A stretch of 64,000 nt of DNA from Neoakkermansia glycaniphila (GCF_001683795.1 NZ_LIGX01000026.1:48539-112538), one strand, 5' to 3'. Shown: positions 18,209 to 26,607, counted from the first letter of the stretch. The notes: generated by a model from the letters alone, not told the origin. Numbers and translations: made by a program.

Positions 18209-19135
18209 ATGCCGAAGCTTTCCTCCCTTTCTCCGACTGCTCTTTCCCGCCTGCTGGCTCTGGCGGGGAAGCTGGGAGAGGTGCGCGGGTTGAAGGCGCA
18301 GCAGCCGGATGCGGCGTTTCGGGAATGGGTGCACATGGAGAATGTGCGGGGCGCGATGGCTCTGGACGATTGCCCGCTGGAGAGGGAGCAGGTGGAGGCG
18401 ATTCTGAAGCAGGAGCCGGTGTATGTGGCGGCGGAGGTGCGGGCGGGCTGCGCCTTTCTGGCGGATGCCTTTGTGCGGGCGGAGTCGATGGATCCGTATC
18501 GGTACGAGAGTCTTGAGGGGTTGGCTCCCGGGCTGCGGAAGGAGCAATTCGTGGTGCGCCGGGGCGAGAGGTTTTCCTATGTGGTGCCTCCGGCCGGGCA
18601 GGTGGAAGGGCTGCTGAAGTTTTTCTTCGGCGGGCTGGAGGGTGAGAATGCGGTGCTGTCGAGCTGCCGCTGGGTGTACGAGATGCTGCTGCTGGCGCCG
18701 TTTGCCCGTTGGAATGCCAGTATGGTTTGCCTGTGGCAGTCGGTTTTCCTGTGTGCCTGTGATCCGGTGTTTTCCGTGCTGCCCGTGGCAGCTCTGATGC
18801 ATGAGCGTGAGCCGGAACTGGACAACGCCCTGGAGGCGGGGTATCTGGCGGGGGACGCGATGCCGTTCGTGGAATGGATGCTGGGTGTGCTGGCGGATGC
18901 GGTGGATGTGCTGCTGGAGCATCACCATGGAGCTCCCAAGGCTCCGAAGAGGCTGGAGCTGTTCCGCGCAGGCTGGCGTGGAGGGATGTTCGGCCGCCGC
19001 GATTATGTGGCTTTTTTCAAGTCGATTTCCGTGCCGACGGCGAGTCGCGATCTGGCGCAGGGCGCGGATGCCGGGCTGCTGCGGGTGTACGGCAACGGAC
19101 GAGGCACCCGCTACGGATTTGCCCGGAGAGGGTAG
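18209..19135 (+). CDS. Degenerate Fic-like protein
   Basis: 308 residues whose layout follows Fic proteins of the Fic_N/Fic type. There is an N-terminal helix pair with MENVRGAMALDDCPLEREQV, where the family has SS.IEG...; then a VVRRGERFSYVVPPAGQVEG block corresponding to the family's yvPPP..vp.LM.dL region; then a helix (LSSCRWVYEMLLLAPF, 150-165) matching the segment leading to the active loop. The AMP-transfer motif HPFx(D/E)GNGRxxR is replaced by APFARWNASM (163-172): the catalytic His and the GNGR anion hole are absent. It is therefore predicted to be inactive as an AMPylator. The Fic relationship is an inference from pattern; substrate or partner is unknown. Confidence 0.6.
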   Translation: MPKLSSLSPTALSRLLALAGKLGEVRGLKAQQPDAAFREWVHMENVRGAMALDDCPLEREQVEAILKQEPVYVAAEVRAGCAFLADAFVRAESMDPYRYESLEGLAPGLRKEQFVVRRGERFSYVVPPAGQVEGLLKFFFGGLEGENAVLSSCRWVYEMLLLAPFARWNASMVCLWQSVFLCACDPVFSVLPVAALMHEREPELDNALEAGYLAGDAMPFVEWMLGVLADAVDVLLEHHHGAPKAPKRLELFRAGWRGGMFGRRDYVAFFKSISVPTASRDLAQGADAGLLRVYGNGRGTRYGFARRG

Positions 19136-19141
19136 AAATTG

Positions 19142-19486
19142 TCAGTGGGCTCCGGTCTTCGACATGATATTGATGATGAGGATGCCGAGGACAATGAATC
19201 CGAGGCCGATGCAGGCGGAGAGGTCGAGGCGCTGCTTGTAAATGACGATTCCGATGATGCTGAGGAGTATGATGCCGGCTCCGCTCCAGATGGCGTAGGC
19301 AATGCCTACGGGCATTGCTTTCAGAGTGACGGAGAGAAGGTAGAAGGCGCACGCATAGCCGAAGACGGTGATGAGGGATGGGACAAGCCGGGTGAATTGC
19401 TCGCTTTGCTTGAGGCTGGTGGTGGCGATTGTTTCGCAGATGATGGCGAGAGCCAACGCTCCGTAGGTGATGACCGATGGGTTCAT
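19142..19486 (-). CDS. Small multidrug resistance (SMR/EmrE-like) transporter
   Basis: 114-residue protein with four transmembrane helices, an SMR family proton/drug antiporter. The essential membrane-embedded Glu is in AIICETIATTSLK (E18, equivalent to EmrE E14). The motif YAIWSGAGIILLSIIG is the family's third helix with GxG packing. These export quaternary ammonium or guanidinium compounds in the inner membrane. It overlaps the tetR gene by 4 bp (ATGA), so the regulator and pump form one operon. Confidence 0.93.
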   Translation of the reverse strand: MNPSVITYGALALAIICETIATTSLKQSEQFTRLVPSLITVFGYACAFYLLSVTLKAMPVGIAYAIWSGAGIILLSIIGIVIYKQRLDLSACIGLGFIVLGILIINIMSKTGAH

Positions 19487-20061
19487 GGCGCGTCCGGGGC
19501 AAGATGGAAGGTTTGGGCGGTGAGCAAGGCGAGTACTGAGCTGCGCATGGCGGCGGGCAGGGCCGTGTGTGAGCAGTCCGCCAGCCAGAGGCCGTCTGCG
19601 GCGCAACGGATGGCTGCGGCTGCGGGACTGCGGTCTTCTTCGCCGCTTCGGGCGATGTGGGCGGCAATCCAACGATTCCATGTTTCGGCAAGATGGAGGT
19701 CGGAGCTCATGGCAAGTGCGGCGGCGCCCAGAAGGCGGCTTTCATCCGGTGAATCGCCGGGCAGGGCGACGGCGGACAGGTAGGCGCGGGTGAACCGGCC
19801 TACCGGTTCGGAGTCGTTGGCCTGTATGTTGCGGATGCGCTGATCAAGCCGGGACAGGAGTGCGGCATACAGCGCTTCGATCAAGTGCTGCCTGCTTGGA
19901 TAATGGTGCAGCAGGCCGCCTTTGCTGACTCCGGCCATGCGAGCTACGGCATGAAGGGTGATGGCGGCGAGTCCCTGCTCGGCGGCGATGCGTGCAGCTG
20001 CCTCGAGGAGCTTTGCGCGAACGGCGTCAGGTTCGTTTTTGCGATGAGGCGGTGTATTCAT
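19483..20061 (-). CDS. TetR family transcriptional regulator of the SMR pump
   Basis: 192 residues. The N-terminal TetR helix-turn-helix is plain: LLEAAARIAAEQGLAAITLH followed by AVARMAGVSKGGLLHHYPSR (turn and recognition helix; Y-P-S-R is the typical end). The remaining helices form the ligand pocket. Its gene ends overlapping the SMR gene, and a 14-bp operator lies between its own -35 and -10 elements, so it most likely represses itself and the pump until an effector binds. The start MNTPPHRK is fixed by the promoter; the longer frame runs through the operator. Confidence 0.92.
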   Translation of the reverse strand: MNTPPHRKNEPDAVRAKLLEAAARIAAEQGLAAITLHAVARMAGVSKGGLLHHYPSRQHLIEALYAALLSRLDQRIRNIQANDSEPVGRFTRAYLSAVALPGDSPDESRLLGAAALAMSSDLHLAETWNRWIAAHIARSGEEDRSPAAAAIRCAADGLWLADCSHTALPAAMRSSVLALLTAQTFHLAPDAP

Positions 20062-20072
20062 GAATAAAACAT

Positions 20073-20086
20073 ACCGTCTGGACGGT
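20073..20086. promoter_or_regulatory. TetR operator
   Basis: Inverted repeat ACCGTC-TG-GACGGT. On the minus strand it occupies the spacer between TTCCAA and TATGTT, whose last base is 6 nt before the tetR ATG. This arrangement is expected for autorepression. Confidence 0.7.
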
Positions 20087-20284
20087 TTTTTGGAAAGGAG
20101 AAACACTGTCATATTGCCGGCAGAGATGGAGCCGGACGGCTGTGCGCGGGATGTGTGAGAGGTGCATGGTGCAGGTTGTCTCGCGGTTTCGGCATGTGGT
20201 TCGTAAAAGGGCCTGTTGCGGGCTGGAAGATAAAGTTCGGCATTGCGCGACGGAGTGCAATCCGATTCTGCCGCTTATCCAGGA

Positions 20285-20324
20285 ATGGAAAAAGCCTCCT
20301 GAACGCTGGTTTCATTCAGGAGGC
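20285..20324 (-). terminator. Terminator of the thioredoxin-like gene
   Basis: 10-bp perfect stem GCCTCCTGAA/TTCAGGAGGC (20294-20303 with 20315-20324) followed on the minus strand by TTTTTCCATT, 36 bp past the stop. Confidence 0.85.
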
Positions 20325-20360
20325 GAGAGGGGAGTGGCTGCTGTTGTCCGTGGCTTGCCG

Positions 20361-21326
20361 TTATTGTTTTGCGGCAGCTTCTTTTCTTTTGGCAGCCATG
20401 TTTTTATTGAGCTGGATGAATTGCGCGCGGCCCATTTCCAGTTCCTGAATTTCCCGGGTTATTTTTTTTGCCTGTTCGCTGTCTGCGGGCATCAGGTCGA
20501 GAGCTTTCTTGTAGGCGTCGAGACACTTGTCGAAGGCGGCATCGTCGACGGCAGCCGGAAAAAGAGCTTTCCCTTTCAGGATATGGGCTTGCACGGTGTT
20601 TTCGGGCAGGAGGTCTTTTGAGATGAGTTCATCGATGGCGTTGTTCTGTTCTTCGGGAGTTTGCCCGCTCAGTCTGATGTCCCTCAATTGGCTCTGCTCA
20701 CGCATGTTGCGCGCCTCACGAGCGAATTGGAGGGCCTTGCCGGATACGTTGCCGGGATCGCTTTTGGCGATCGCTTCCTTGAGATCGGTATAGTAGGGGC
20801 GGAAGTTTTCGGGAATGGTGTCGTAGGCTTCCAGAAGTTTTTGCGTTTTTTCCGTGCCGCTCAGGCGTACTGCATGATCGAGGAGCGTTTTGTAACGGGC
20901 ATAGTTTTGGAGGGCATTTTCCATTTCTGCAGTTGCCTGCGGAACGCCTCCCTTGGCGCCTACCATGCTGCCGTAGGGCAGGCCGTCCGGCGTCATGAAG
21001 AGGACAGTCGGGAAGGTGCGGATGTCGAAGCGGTCGCGGACACGTTCGTTTTTGAGTTTGACGTCCGCCGGGATTTGCTTGTTGGGATAGTCCAGTTCGA
21101 GAAGGACAAAGTGCTGGCTGGCGCGGTCCTGAAATTCCGGTTTGCTCAGGACGTTCTTTTTCTGGATCATGCAGGCCTTGCACCAGTCCGAACCGGTGAA
21201 TTCGACGAAGAGGTGTTTGTTTTCCTTTGCCGCAGCGGCTTTGGCGGTGTCGTAGTCGGTCTGCCATTCCGCGGCAAAGGCGGTTGCGCAGAGGGCGGCA
21301 AGAGAGGCGATCAATGGACGAATCAT
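20361..21326 (-). CDS. Exported thioredoxin-fold protein
   Basis: 321-residue periplasmic protein with a signal peptide (MIRPLIASLAALCATAFA|AEW). Residues about 20-140 form a thioredoxin-like domain of the thioredoxin_7/DUF255-like style with redox motif DWCKACMIQKK (Cys near 49 and 52) and the cis-Pro in RTFPTVLF. The C-terminal half (about 150-321) is helical and charged and may be TPR-like (VQAHILKGKALFPAA...CLDAYKKALDLMP). The likely role is thiol-disulfide handling in the envelope. Monocistronic with its own terminator. Confidence 0.85.
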   Translation of the reverse strand: MIRPLIASLAALCATAFAAEWQTDYDTAKAAAAKENKHLFVEFTGSDWCKACMIQKKNVLSKPEFQDRASQHFVLLELDYPNKQIPADVKLKNERVRDRFDIRTFPTVLFMTPDGLPYGSMVGAKGGVPQATAEMENALQNYARYKTLLDHAVRLSGTEKTQKLLEAYDTIPENFRPYYTDLKEAIAKSDPGNVSGKALQFAREARNMREQSQLRDIRLSGQTPEEQNNAIDELISKDLLPENTVQAHILKGKALFPAAVDDAAFDKCLDAYKKALDLMPADSEQAKKITREIQELEMGRAQFIQLNKNMAAKRKEAAAKQ

Positions 21327-21473
21327 AGTGTTTGTGTTCTATCATGTTGGCGACGGGATGGCAAGCGGCAAAGGAGCGTTCCGATATTCTTGTGCGGCAT
21401 CGTGCATGATTGCGGACGTATTGTTTCGCGGGCGGTTTCCTTCGTGTTTTGAAGGGTCTGTCGGACATTGGGC

Positions 21474-21503
21474 TTGCAAGGCGATGGGGCAGGCGGGTAT
21501 AAT
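21474..21503 (+). promoter_or_regulatory. Promoter of nagA
   Basis: TTGCAA (21474-21479), 18-nt spacer, TATAAT (21498-21503). The predicted leader before the nagA ATG at 21566 is about 55 nt. Confidence 0.6.
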
Positions 21504-21565
21504 GGCGCTAATGAAAGTGTTGGGCCGCCAGTCCGGCCGCCCTGCCGATCAACCAGAATAATATC

Positions 21566-22717
21566 ATGAAAACGCTTATTTCCAATGCTCATATTATTTC
21601 TCCCGGTGTTGAGATCGTGGGAGGTTCGGTGCTCGTCGACGGCAGCCGGATCGTTGCGGTGATTCAGCCGGGCGATACTTTGCCGCAGGCCGATGTGGTG
21701 ATCGACGCCCAGGGCCAGATGCTGATGCCGGGCTTTATCGATATTCACAGCCACGGCGCAGGCGGTTGCGATACGTGCGACGCCAAGCTGGAAAGCCTGC
21801 ATACGATTGCCGAGTGCAAGATGAAGGAAGGTGTGACGAGCTGGCTGCCGACGACGCTGACGCTCGCTCCCCAGACGCTGGTGGATGTGTGCAAGACTGT
21901 GGCCGAGTACCGCAAGGATATGAAGTTCGCCAAGGTGCCGGGCGTGCATCTCGAAGGGCCGTTCATCAATCCGAAGTGCTGCGGTGCGCAGAATCCCGCT
22001 TTTGTCCGCATGCCGGATTTCGAGGAAGTGGCAGCCCTGCATGCCATTACCCCCGTGAAGTTGATTTCCCTGGCTCCCGAAATGCCTGGTGCAAACGATT
22101 TCATCCAGAAGGCGACTGCCGAAGGGATGACCTGTTCCGCTGGTCACAGTGCGGCGACGCATGCCGATTTCACGAAGGCGAAGGCCGCCGGCCTGAAGCA
22201 CCTGACGCATTTCTGCAACCAGATGTCTCCGCTGCACCACCGCGAGATCGGTCTTGTGGGTTCCGGCCTGCTCGATAACGATATCAAGATCGAAATCATT
22301 TGCGATACGATCCATCTTTGTCCGGATATGCTTGAGACGGTGTTTACGACGAAGCCCGCCGAGCAGATGCTGATGATTACGGATTCCCTTTCCTGTTCGT
22401 GGATGCCCGACGGCCCCGGCGATCTCGGCGGTCTGCCGATCGTCGTGAAGGGTGGTGTGGCCCGCCTTGCCGAATCCGGCAATCTGGCCGGCAGTACGCT
22501 CCACTTTGCCCATGGCCTCCGCAATGTGTTCGAGATTACCGGTATTGCCCTGAGCGAGCTTGTGAAGGCGACTTCGTGGAATCAGGCCCAGTCTCTCGGT
22601 CTGCACGATCTGGGCAAGATCGCGCCCGGTTTCACGGCTGATATGGTTCTGCTCGACGAGCATTTCGATACGCTTCAGGTGTATATCGACGGCGCTCTCG
22701 TCTGGGAGCAGGAATAA
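21566..22717 (+). CDS. nagA: N-acetylglucosamine-6-phosphate deacetylase
   Basis: 383-residue amidohydrolase that converts GlcNAc-6-P to GlcN-6-P plus acetate in the cytoplasm. Family features: PGFIDIHSHGAGGCDTCD (metal-site strand; His-x-His near 60-62), GVHLEGPFINP (catalytic-site Glu near 133), SAGHSAATHADF (His near 195), THFCNQMSP (His near 215) and MITDSLSC (catalytic Asp near 274). The length is standard. It fits with the exported hexosaminidase in this window as the next step for GlcNAc once it is phosphorylated. The E2-like gene follows 30 bp later. Confidence 0.95.
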   Translation: MKTLISNAHIISPGVEIVGGSVLVDGSRIVAVIQPGDTLPQADVVIDAQGQMLMPGFIDIHSHGAGGCDTCDAKLESLHTIAECKMKEGVTSWLPTTLTLAPQTLVDVCKTVAEYRKDMKFAKVPGVHLEGPFINPKCCGAQNPAFVRMPDFEEVAALHAITPVKLISLAPEMPGANDFIQKATAEGMTCSAGHSAATHADFTKAKAAGLKHLTHFCNQMSPLHHREIGLVGSGLLDNDIKIEIICDTIHLCPDMLETVFTTKPAEQMLMITDSLSCSWMPDGPGDLGGLPIVVKGGVARLAESGNLAGSTLHFAHGLRNVFEITGIALSELVKATSWNQAQSLGLHDLGKIAPGFTADMVLLDEHFDTLQVYIDGALVWEQE

Positions 22718-22747
22718 GAATGTTTAACCCCATATCCGCAGCCTGAT

Positions 22748-23527
22748 ATGTCCATGCCTTTGATTCGTGTGAGTCCGCTCGCCCGGAAATTGTGTGTCCA
22801 GTTCGGCTTGTCTCCGCAAGGTATTCCCGGTACAGGGCCGCGAGGCAGGGTGATGGCTGCGGATGTGGAATGTTTTCGTGCGGGGCAGGATGCGGAGCCT
22901 GCCCGCGGGTCGGGTTCTACCAAGCTCGGCAGTTCGGCGCTGGCTCCTAACAGGGAGATGGCAGGCGATTATTTCCATTTTTCGATGGAGGCGGATATGG
23001 CGAAGCTGGCCGCGATCAGTACGCCGATCGCCGTCCAGTGCGAGAAGCTTCTCAACGGCCGTTATTCCCTGTTCGATTATATCGTGCGCGCCGTGGTGAA
23101 GGCCTGCCTGACGCAGGCCGACTGGCTGGCGGAACGGGGAGATTTGAATGTGCTGCTGGTCGAGGACGGAGGGACGAAGCTGATCGGTATTGAGAAAGCC
23201 GCCTCCAAGTCGATTTACAAGATTGCGCAGGAATCAAGGGAGGGTGCGACGCTTCCGGAAGGGGCGCGTACCGATGTGGTGGTGTGCGATGTGGGCCTGT
23301 CTCCGGAGGAGGTGGCCGATCGCATGGGTGCTGCTACTTCCGTGGTGGTGAAGATCGAAGGTACGTCTCCCAAGGTGCGGATCGAGTGTGGCAGGCCGGT
23401 GTCCAAGCTGATTCTTCCGGTGACGCTGTATGTGAATAGCCGGATTTTGGATGAGCCTGCTGCTGGGTTGGTGGCGGGAGAGCTCAAGACGCTTCTTGAG
23501 AATCCTGTGATTCTTCTGCTTTTGTAA
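22748..23527 (+). CDS. Degenerate 2-oxoacid dehydrogenase E2-like protein
   Basis: 259 residues. Residues 5-40 (VSPLARKLCVQFGLSPQGIP, then GTGPRGRVMAADV) are a peripheral-subunit-binding domain as in E2 or E3BP. The rest has the shape of an E2 acyltransferase core: SLFDYIVRAVVKACL, then LIGIEKAASKSIYKIAQESR, then a final SRILDEPAAGLVAGELKTLL. There is no lipoyl domain. The catalytic DHRxxDG is changed to NSRILDE, losing the His and the Gly. It therefore looks non-catalytic, perhaps a structural or E3BP-like subunit. It is not next to E1 or E3 genes. Family membership is strong, function uncertain. Confidence 0.78.
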   Translation: MSMPLIRVSPLARKLCVQFGLSPQGIPGTGPRGRVMAADVECFRAGQDAEPARGSGSTKLGSSALAPNREMAGDYFHFSMEADMAKLAAISTPIAVQCEKLLNGRYSLFDYIVRAVVKACLTQADWLAERGDLNVLLVEDGGTKLIGIEKAASKSIYKIAQESREGATLPEGARTDVVVCDVGLSPEEVADRMGAATSVVVKIEGTSPKVRIECGRPVSKLILPVTLYVNSRILDEPAAGLVAGELKTLLENPVILLLL

Positions 23528-23723
23528 GCGGGGAAGAAATTGGCGGTTTGCCGGTGTTTGTGCCTTTTGCCGATTGCCGGCAAGATGTTGGCGTCCGTTT
23601 TGTGAGGGATGAGCGCGGAAGGTGTTTTGTGACGATGTTGTGATGCTTGTGACGCTTCTGTTACACTTCTTTTTCTCGCATCTTTTCCGGAGCGGTGGTA
23701 TTGCATAGGTAATCCAAACGTTC

Positions 23724-24176
23724 ATGCCGATGATAGGAACCCTGTTGAAAAGTTGTGTGTTGAATGAAGCCGCCGGACGGTTCGCCGGATGCGATTCTGC
23801 GGATTCTCCGGATCGCCTGCCTCCGCAGGCATGGAAGAAGCCTCCGGTGAAGTTGAGCCTCGAGGTGCGCGACGGCGTGGTCGAATTGTCGATTGCGCCT
23901 GCAGAGGGTTATCCGGGCGACGGTTCGTCGTTCGTGGCGGGGCTGAGCGTGAGGAACCGGAGCCGCCTGGCCCGCAATGCGGTGATCTGGGGGCAGTGCT
24001 GTTCCGGCAAGGAGTGTTGTTATTCGTGGCCCGTCGAGAAGCTGGCGAAGCTGGTGACGCCGTCTGCCAATCGTGGGCTGTATGCGGTGACAGTGTCGAT
24101 CGTGTTTCTGGATGAGCAGGAAAAGGAATGCGGCGAGCTGTGGCGTTCCGAGGAGCTGGTGTCGTTTTATTTGTAA
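23724..24176 (+). CDS. Hypothetical protein
   Basis: 150 residues, not recognised. There is no clear signal peptide. The central part is beta-rich (VKLSLEVRDGVVELSIAPAE, AGLSVRNRSRLARNAVIWGQ) and contains a cluster of cysteines (GQCCSGKECCYSW, four Cys within ten residues), which could bind a metal or form disulfides. The ATG at 23724 follows a 196-bp gap in which no gene is seen. It could begin at the second Met (23730). Confidence 0.55.
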   Translation: MPMIGTLLKSCVLNEAAGRFAGCDSADSPDRLPPQAWKKPPVKLSLEVRDGVVELSIAPAEGYPGDGSSFVAGLSVRNRSRLARNAVIWGQCCSGKECCYSWPVEKLAKLVTPSANRGLYAVTVSIVFLDEQEKECGELWRSEELVSFYL

Positions 24177-24226
24177 GTGTGTATGCGGCGGATGGCGATG
24201 TTTGGCGTGAACCGCGCGCTTTGTTC

Positions 24227-24255
24227 TTGACTCCGCGGGGCCGCTTCGCTATGCT
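24227..24255 (+). promoter_or_regulatory. Promoter of the SRP RNA gene
   Basis: TTGACT (24227-24232), 17-nt spacer, TATGCT (24250-24255). The predicted start, about 7 nt later, falls at the 5' base of the SRP RNA stem at 24262. Confidence 0.65.
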
Positions 24256-24261
24256 GCCTTT

Positions 24262-24364
24262 GCCGCCGGGAGCCCATGGAGGGTCGGCTGGTCAATCCCG
24301 CCAGGACCGAGAGGTAGCAACGGTAGCTTGTCCGGCTTTGCCGTGTACGTTCCCGGCGGTTTTT
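24262..24364 (+). ncRNA. ffs: Signal recognition particle RNA, small bacterial type
   Basis: About 100-nt RNA whose ends pair perfectly (24263-24271 CCGCCGGGA with 24351-24359 TCCCGGCGG) and are followed by a T5 terminator. The middle contains the SRP domain IV pattern: CCAGGACC, apical loop GAGA, GGTAGCAACGG. This corresponds to the conserved CAGGTCCGGAAGGAAGCAGC segment that binds Ffh, including the asymmetric AGCA side. The apical loop reads GAGA in place of the common GGAA. A promoter is correctly placed upstream. It acts with Ffh and FtsY in co-translational targeting of membrane proteins. Confidence 0.88.
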
Positions 24365-24443
24365 GGTGCCCTGTGAGACGGGCTGTTCCCGGCAGGATAC
24401 GCTGTTTTCCGTTGTATCTGCAAGTAGAGGCTCCTGTTTTTTC

Positions 24444-24471
24444 TTGCATTGGTTTTTTAACATTATATAAT
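24444..24471 (+). promoter_or_regulatory. Promoter of the fucosidase gene
   Basis: TTGCAT (24444-24449), 16-nt spacer, TATAAT (24466-24471). The ATG at 24478 begins 6 nt after the -10 box, so the transcript should be leaderless. Confidence 0.6.
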
Positions 24472-24477
24472 GAATTC

Positions 24478-26607
24478 ATGTGGAATTGGATGAACGTTAA
24501 TGTCTGCCGTGTTGTTGCCTCTTCCGGTTTCGTTTTCGGAGCTGTTGCCGCCTTTGGCGGAGATGTGTGGGTGAGGCCTTATATTGACGGGCAGGAAGTA
24601 GTCGGTACGCCGCTGAAAGCGGTGGTTTCATCTCCGGATGGCAAAGCGGTTCCGGTGTTTCGCTGGGAGCGCAGTGATGAACGAGGCGGCACGGCATCGG
24701 TCGTGAAGGAAGGGAAGGATGCCGGTGTGTATACCCTGTCCGCGCAGGATGTGGGGCAGTATATCCGTATGGTTGCCGGTGCGGGTAAAGATGCCGAAGA
24801 GAGTGCATGGATCGGCCCGGTCATTACCCGGGAACAGGCGGGGCAAATCCATAGCTATTTTGACAATACGCGCCCGTATCAGGATAATGTAGCGGAGATT
24901 CGGCAGGAGGTGGATGCCAGACTGGCTGATGCCGTGTATTTTACCGTTGCGCATGGGCGTCTGCACGGTTCTCCCTATGCGATGGTTCGCGGCAAGCGCG
25001 TGGCTCTGACGGATGAAACGCGCCCGCTGTCGATGGGTGGGAAGATATATGTACCGGAGGCGTTTCTTTCATCCTTGTGCCATGTTGTTGTGCCTTCAAA
25101 GGATGTGAAGAGAGTCGCAGGGAAAAAAGTGTGCGGGTTGGCAACAGCCGCCCGGCTTTTACAGCTGAAAGTCTGGCTGGCGGATGAGCATCAGAGCCCG
25201 GTACCCAATTTCCGTATGGCGCATATGGGCGAAGGGCTTGTTGTGTTGTCTCCGAAGGATGAAGTGTTCATGCCGGTGCGGGATCGGGATCTGGTGAACG
25301 AGGCATGCAACGGGTTGTTCGATATGAAAGCGAACGACAGGCAGCTGCAATGGCTTCGCGATTCGAAATTCGGCATGTTCATCCATTGGAATCCCTCGTC
25401 TCTGGCCGAGGCCGAGATCAGTTGGGAGCGCAAGGCGAGTCGTCCCAAGGACAGCGTGAACAAGGGCTGCAACAATGCGCTGGATTTCGAATACGACCGT
25501 TTGTACAAAAAGTTCAATCCGGTGAAGTATGATCCTGCCGCCTGGATGGATGTGGCGAAAGACAGCGGGATGAAGTATGCTGTGCTGACGACGAAGCATC
25601 ACGACGGGTTCAGTAATTTCCCGTCCGAATTCGATGTGTACACGATTTCGAAGTCTCCGTACGGCAAGGATATTGTCAGGCAGTTTGCCGATGCGGTTCA
25701 TCAGGCCGGGATGAAGCTGGGCTTTTATTATTCCGCTCGCGACTGGTATCATCCCAATTATCTGACGAACCAGCATTACCGCTATCTGGAATATTATATC
25801 GGGCAACTGACGGAACTGCTGACCCGCTATGGGAAGGTGGATGTGCTGTGGTTCGACAGTGTGGGCAACAGTTCTCTCAATGATTGGGATCCTCGCACGG
25901 TGCTGCGCCGTTTCAAGCAGTTGCAACCGGATATTCTGGTAAATGACCGTATGAATGTGGTGCGCATGCAGAGGAACGATTTTCCGGCCGAGTTGAAGGG
26001 CGATTTCAAGACGCCGGAGTGCAGGCTGGGCGGTTTCGACGATTCCGTGCCGTGGGAAAGTTGCATGACGGTGGCCAATGTGCCGAATACGGGCTGGACA
26101 GGCAGCTGGTCGTACAGTTCCAAGGCCAAAACGGTTCCCGTAGAAAAATCGATTATGTTTCTGGTGAACAATACGGTGAAGGACGGCAATCTTCTGTACA
26201 ATATCGGGCCTGCGCCGGACGGTACGCTGGTGCCTGAACAGGCGGACGTCTTCAAGGCCATGGGCAAGTGGCTGAAGGTATATGGCGAAGCCGTGTACGG
26301 AACACGAGGCGGCCCCCTGAAGAATCAGCCGTGGGGTGGAAGTTGCTACAAAGTGGACGGCAACGGGAAAAAGACGGTCTATGTGCATGTATGCCCGCTG
26401 ATGGCCGGAAAAGGCAACGCGTTGACGGGGAGTGTACCGCTTGAGCTCAAGGATTTGAAGGATTCTTTCACGGAAGCGACGGTGATCGACGACAGCAGTT
26501 TCAACGGAAAGCCCGCAAAGCTGGAAAAGACGGACAACGGATACAGTATTTCCCTACCCGAAGGAATGTCGTGGAATGCCGTCGATACGGTGATCCGTTT
26601 GCGCTGA
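24478..26607 (+). CDS. Alpha-L-fucosidase, GH29, exported, with Ig-like domain
   Basis: 709-residue GH29-type enzyme releasing fucose from glycans. An N-terminal signal-like stretch (CRVVASSGFVFGAVAAFGG) is followed by a bacterial Ig-like module (about 30-115; FRWERSD..., YTLSAQDVGQYIRMVA), a linker domain, and the catalytic TIM barrel from about residue 285: WLRDSKFGMFIHWNPSSLAE, LTTKHHDGFSNF (near 373, substrate-binding His pair) and DVLWFDSVGNSS (Asp near 458, the expected nucleophile). A C-terminal beta domain ends the protein. The frame is open upstream through the SRP RNA gene, which cannot be coding; the ATG at 24478 fits the promoter. The likely target is fucosylated mucin glycans. 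Confidence 0.9.
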   Translation: MWNWMNVNVCRVVASSGFVFGAVAAFGGDVWVRPYIDGQEVVGTPLKAVVSSPDGKAVPVFRWERSDERGGTASVVKEGKDAGVYTLSAQDVGQYIRMVAGAGKDAEESAWIGPVITREQAGQIHSYFDNTRPYQDNVAEIRQEVDARLADAVYFTVAHGRLHGSPYAMVRGKRVALTDETRPLSMGGKIYVPEAFLSSLCHVVVPSKDVKRVAGKKVCGLATAARLLQLKVWLADEHQSPVPNFRMAHMGEGLVVLSPKDEVFMPVRDRDLVNEACNGLFDMKANDRQLQWLRDSKFGMFIHWNPSSLAEAEISWERKASRPKDSVNKGCNNALDFEYDRLYKKFNPVKYDPAAWMDVAKDSGMKYAVLTTKHHDGFSNFPSEFDVYTISKSPYGKDIVRQFADAVHQAGMKLGFYYSARDWYHPNYLTNQHYRYLEYYIGQLTELLTRYGKVDVLWFDSVGNSSLNDWDPRTVLRRFKQLQPDILVNDRMNVVRMQRNDFPAELKGDFKTPECRLGGFDDSVPWESCMTVANVPNTGWTGSWSYSSKAKTVPVEKSIMFLVNNTVKDGNLLYNIGPAPDGTLVPEQADVFKAMGKWLKVYGEAVYGTRGGPLKNQPWGGSCYKVDGNGKKTVYVHVCPLMAGKGNALTGSVPLELKDLKDSFTEATVIDDSSFNGKPAKLEKTDNGYSISLPEGMSWNAVDTVIRLR

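Noticed and set aside
24328..24477. Upstream extension of the fucosidase frame
   Set aside because: It overlaps the SRP RNA gene and the fucosidase promoter.
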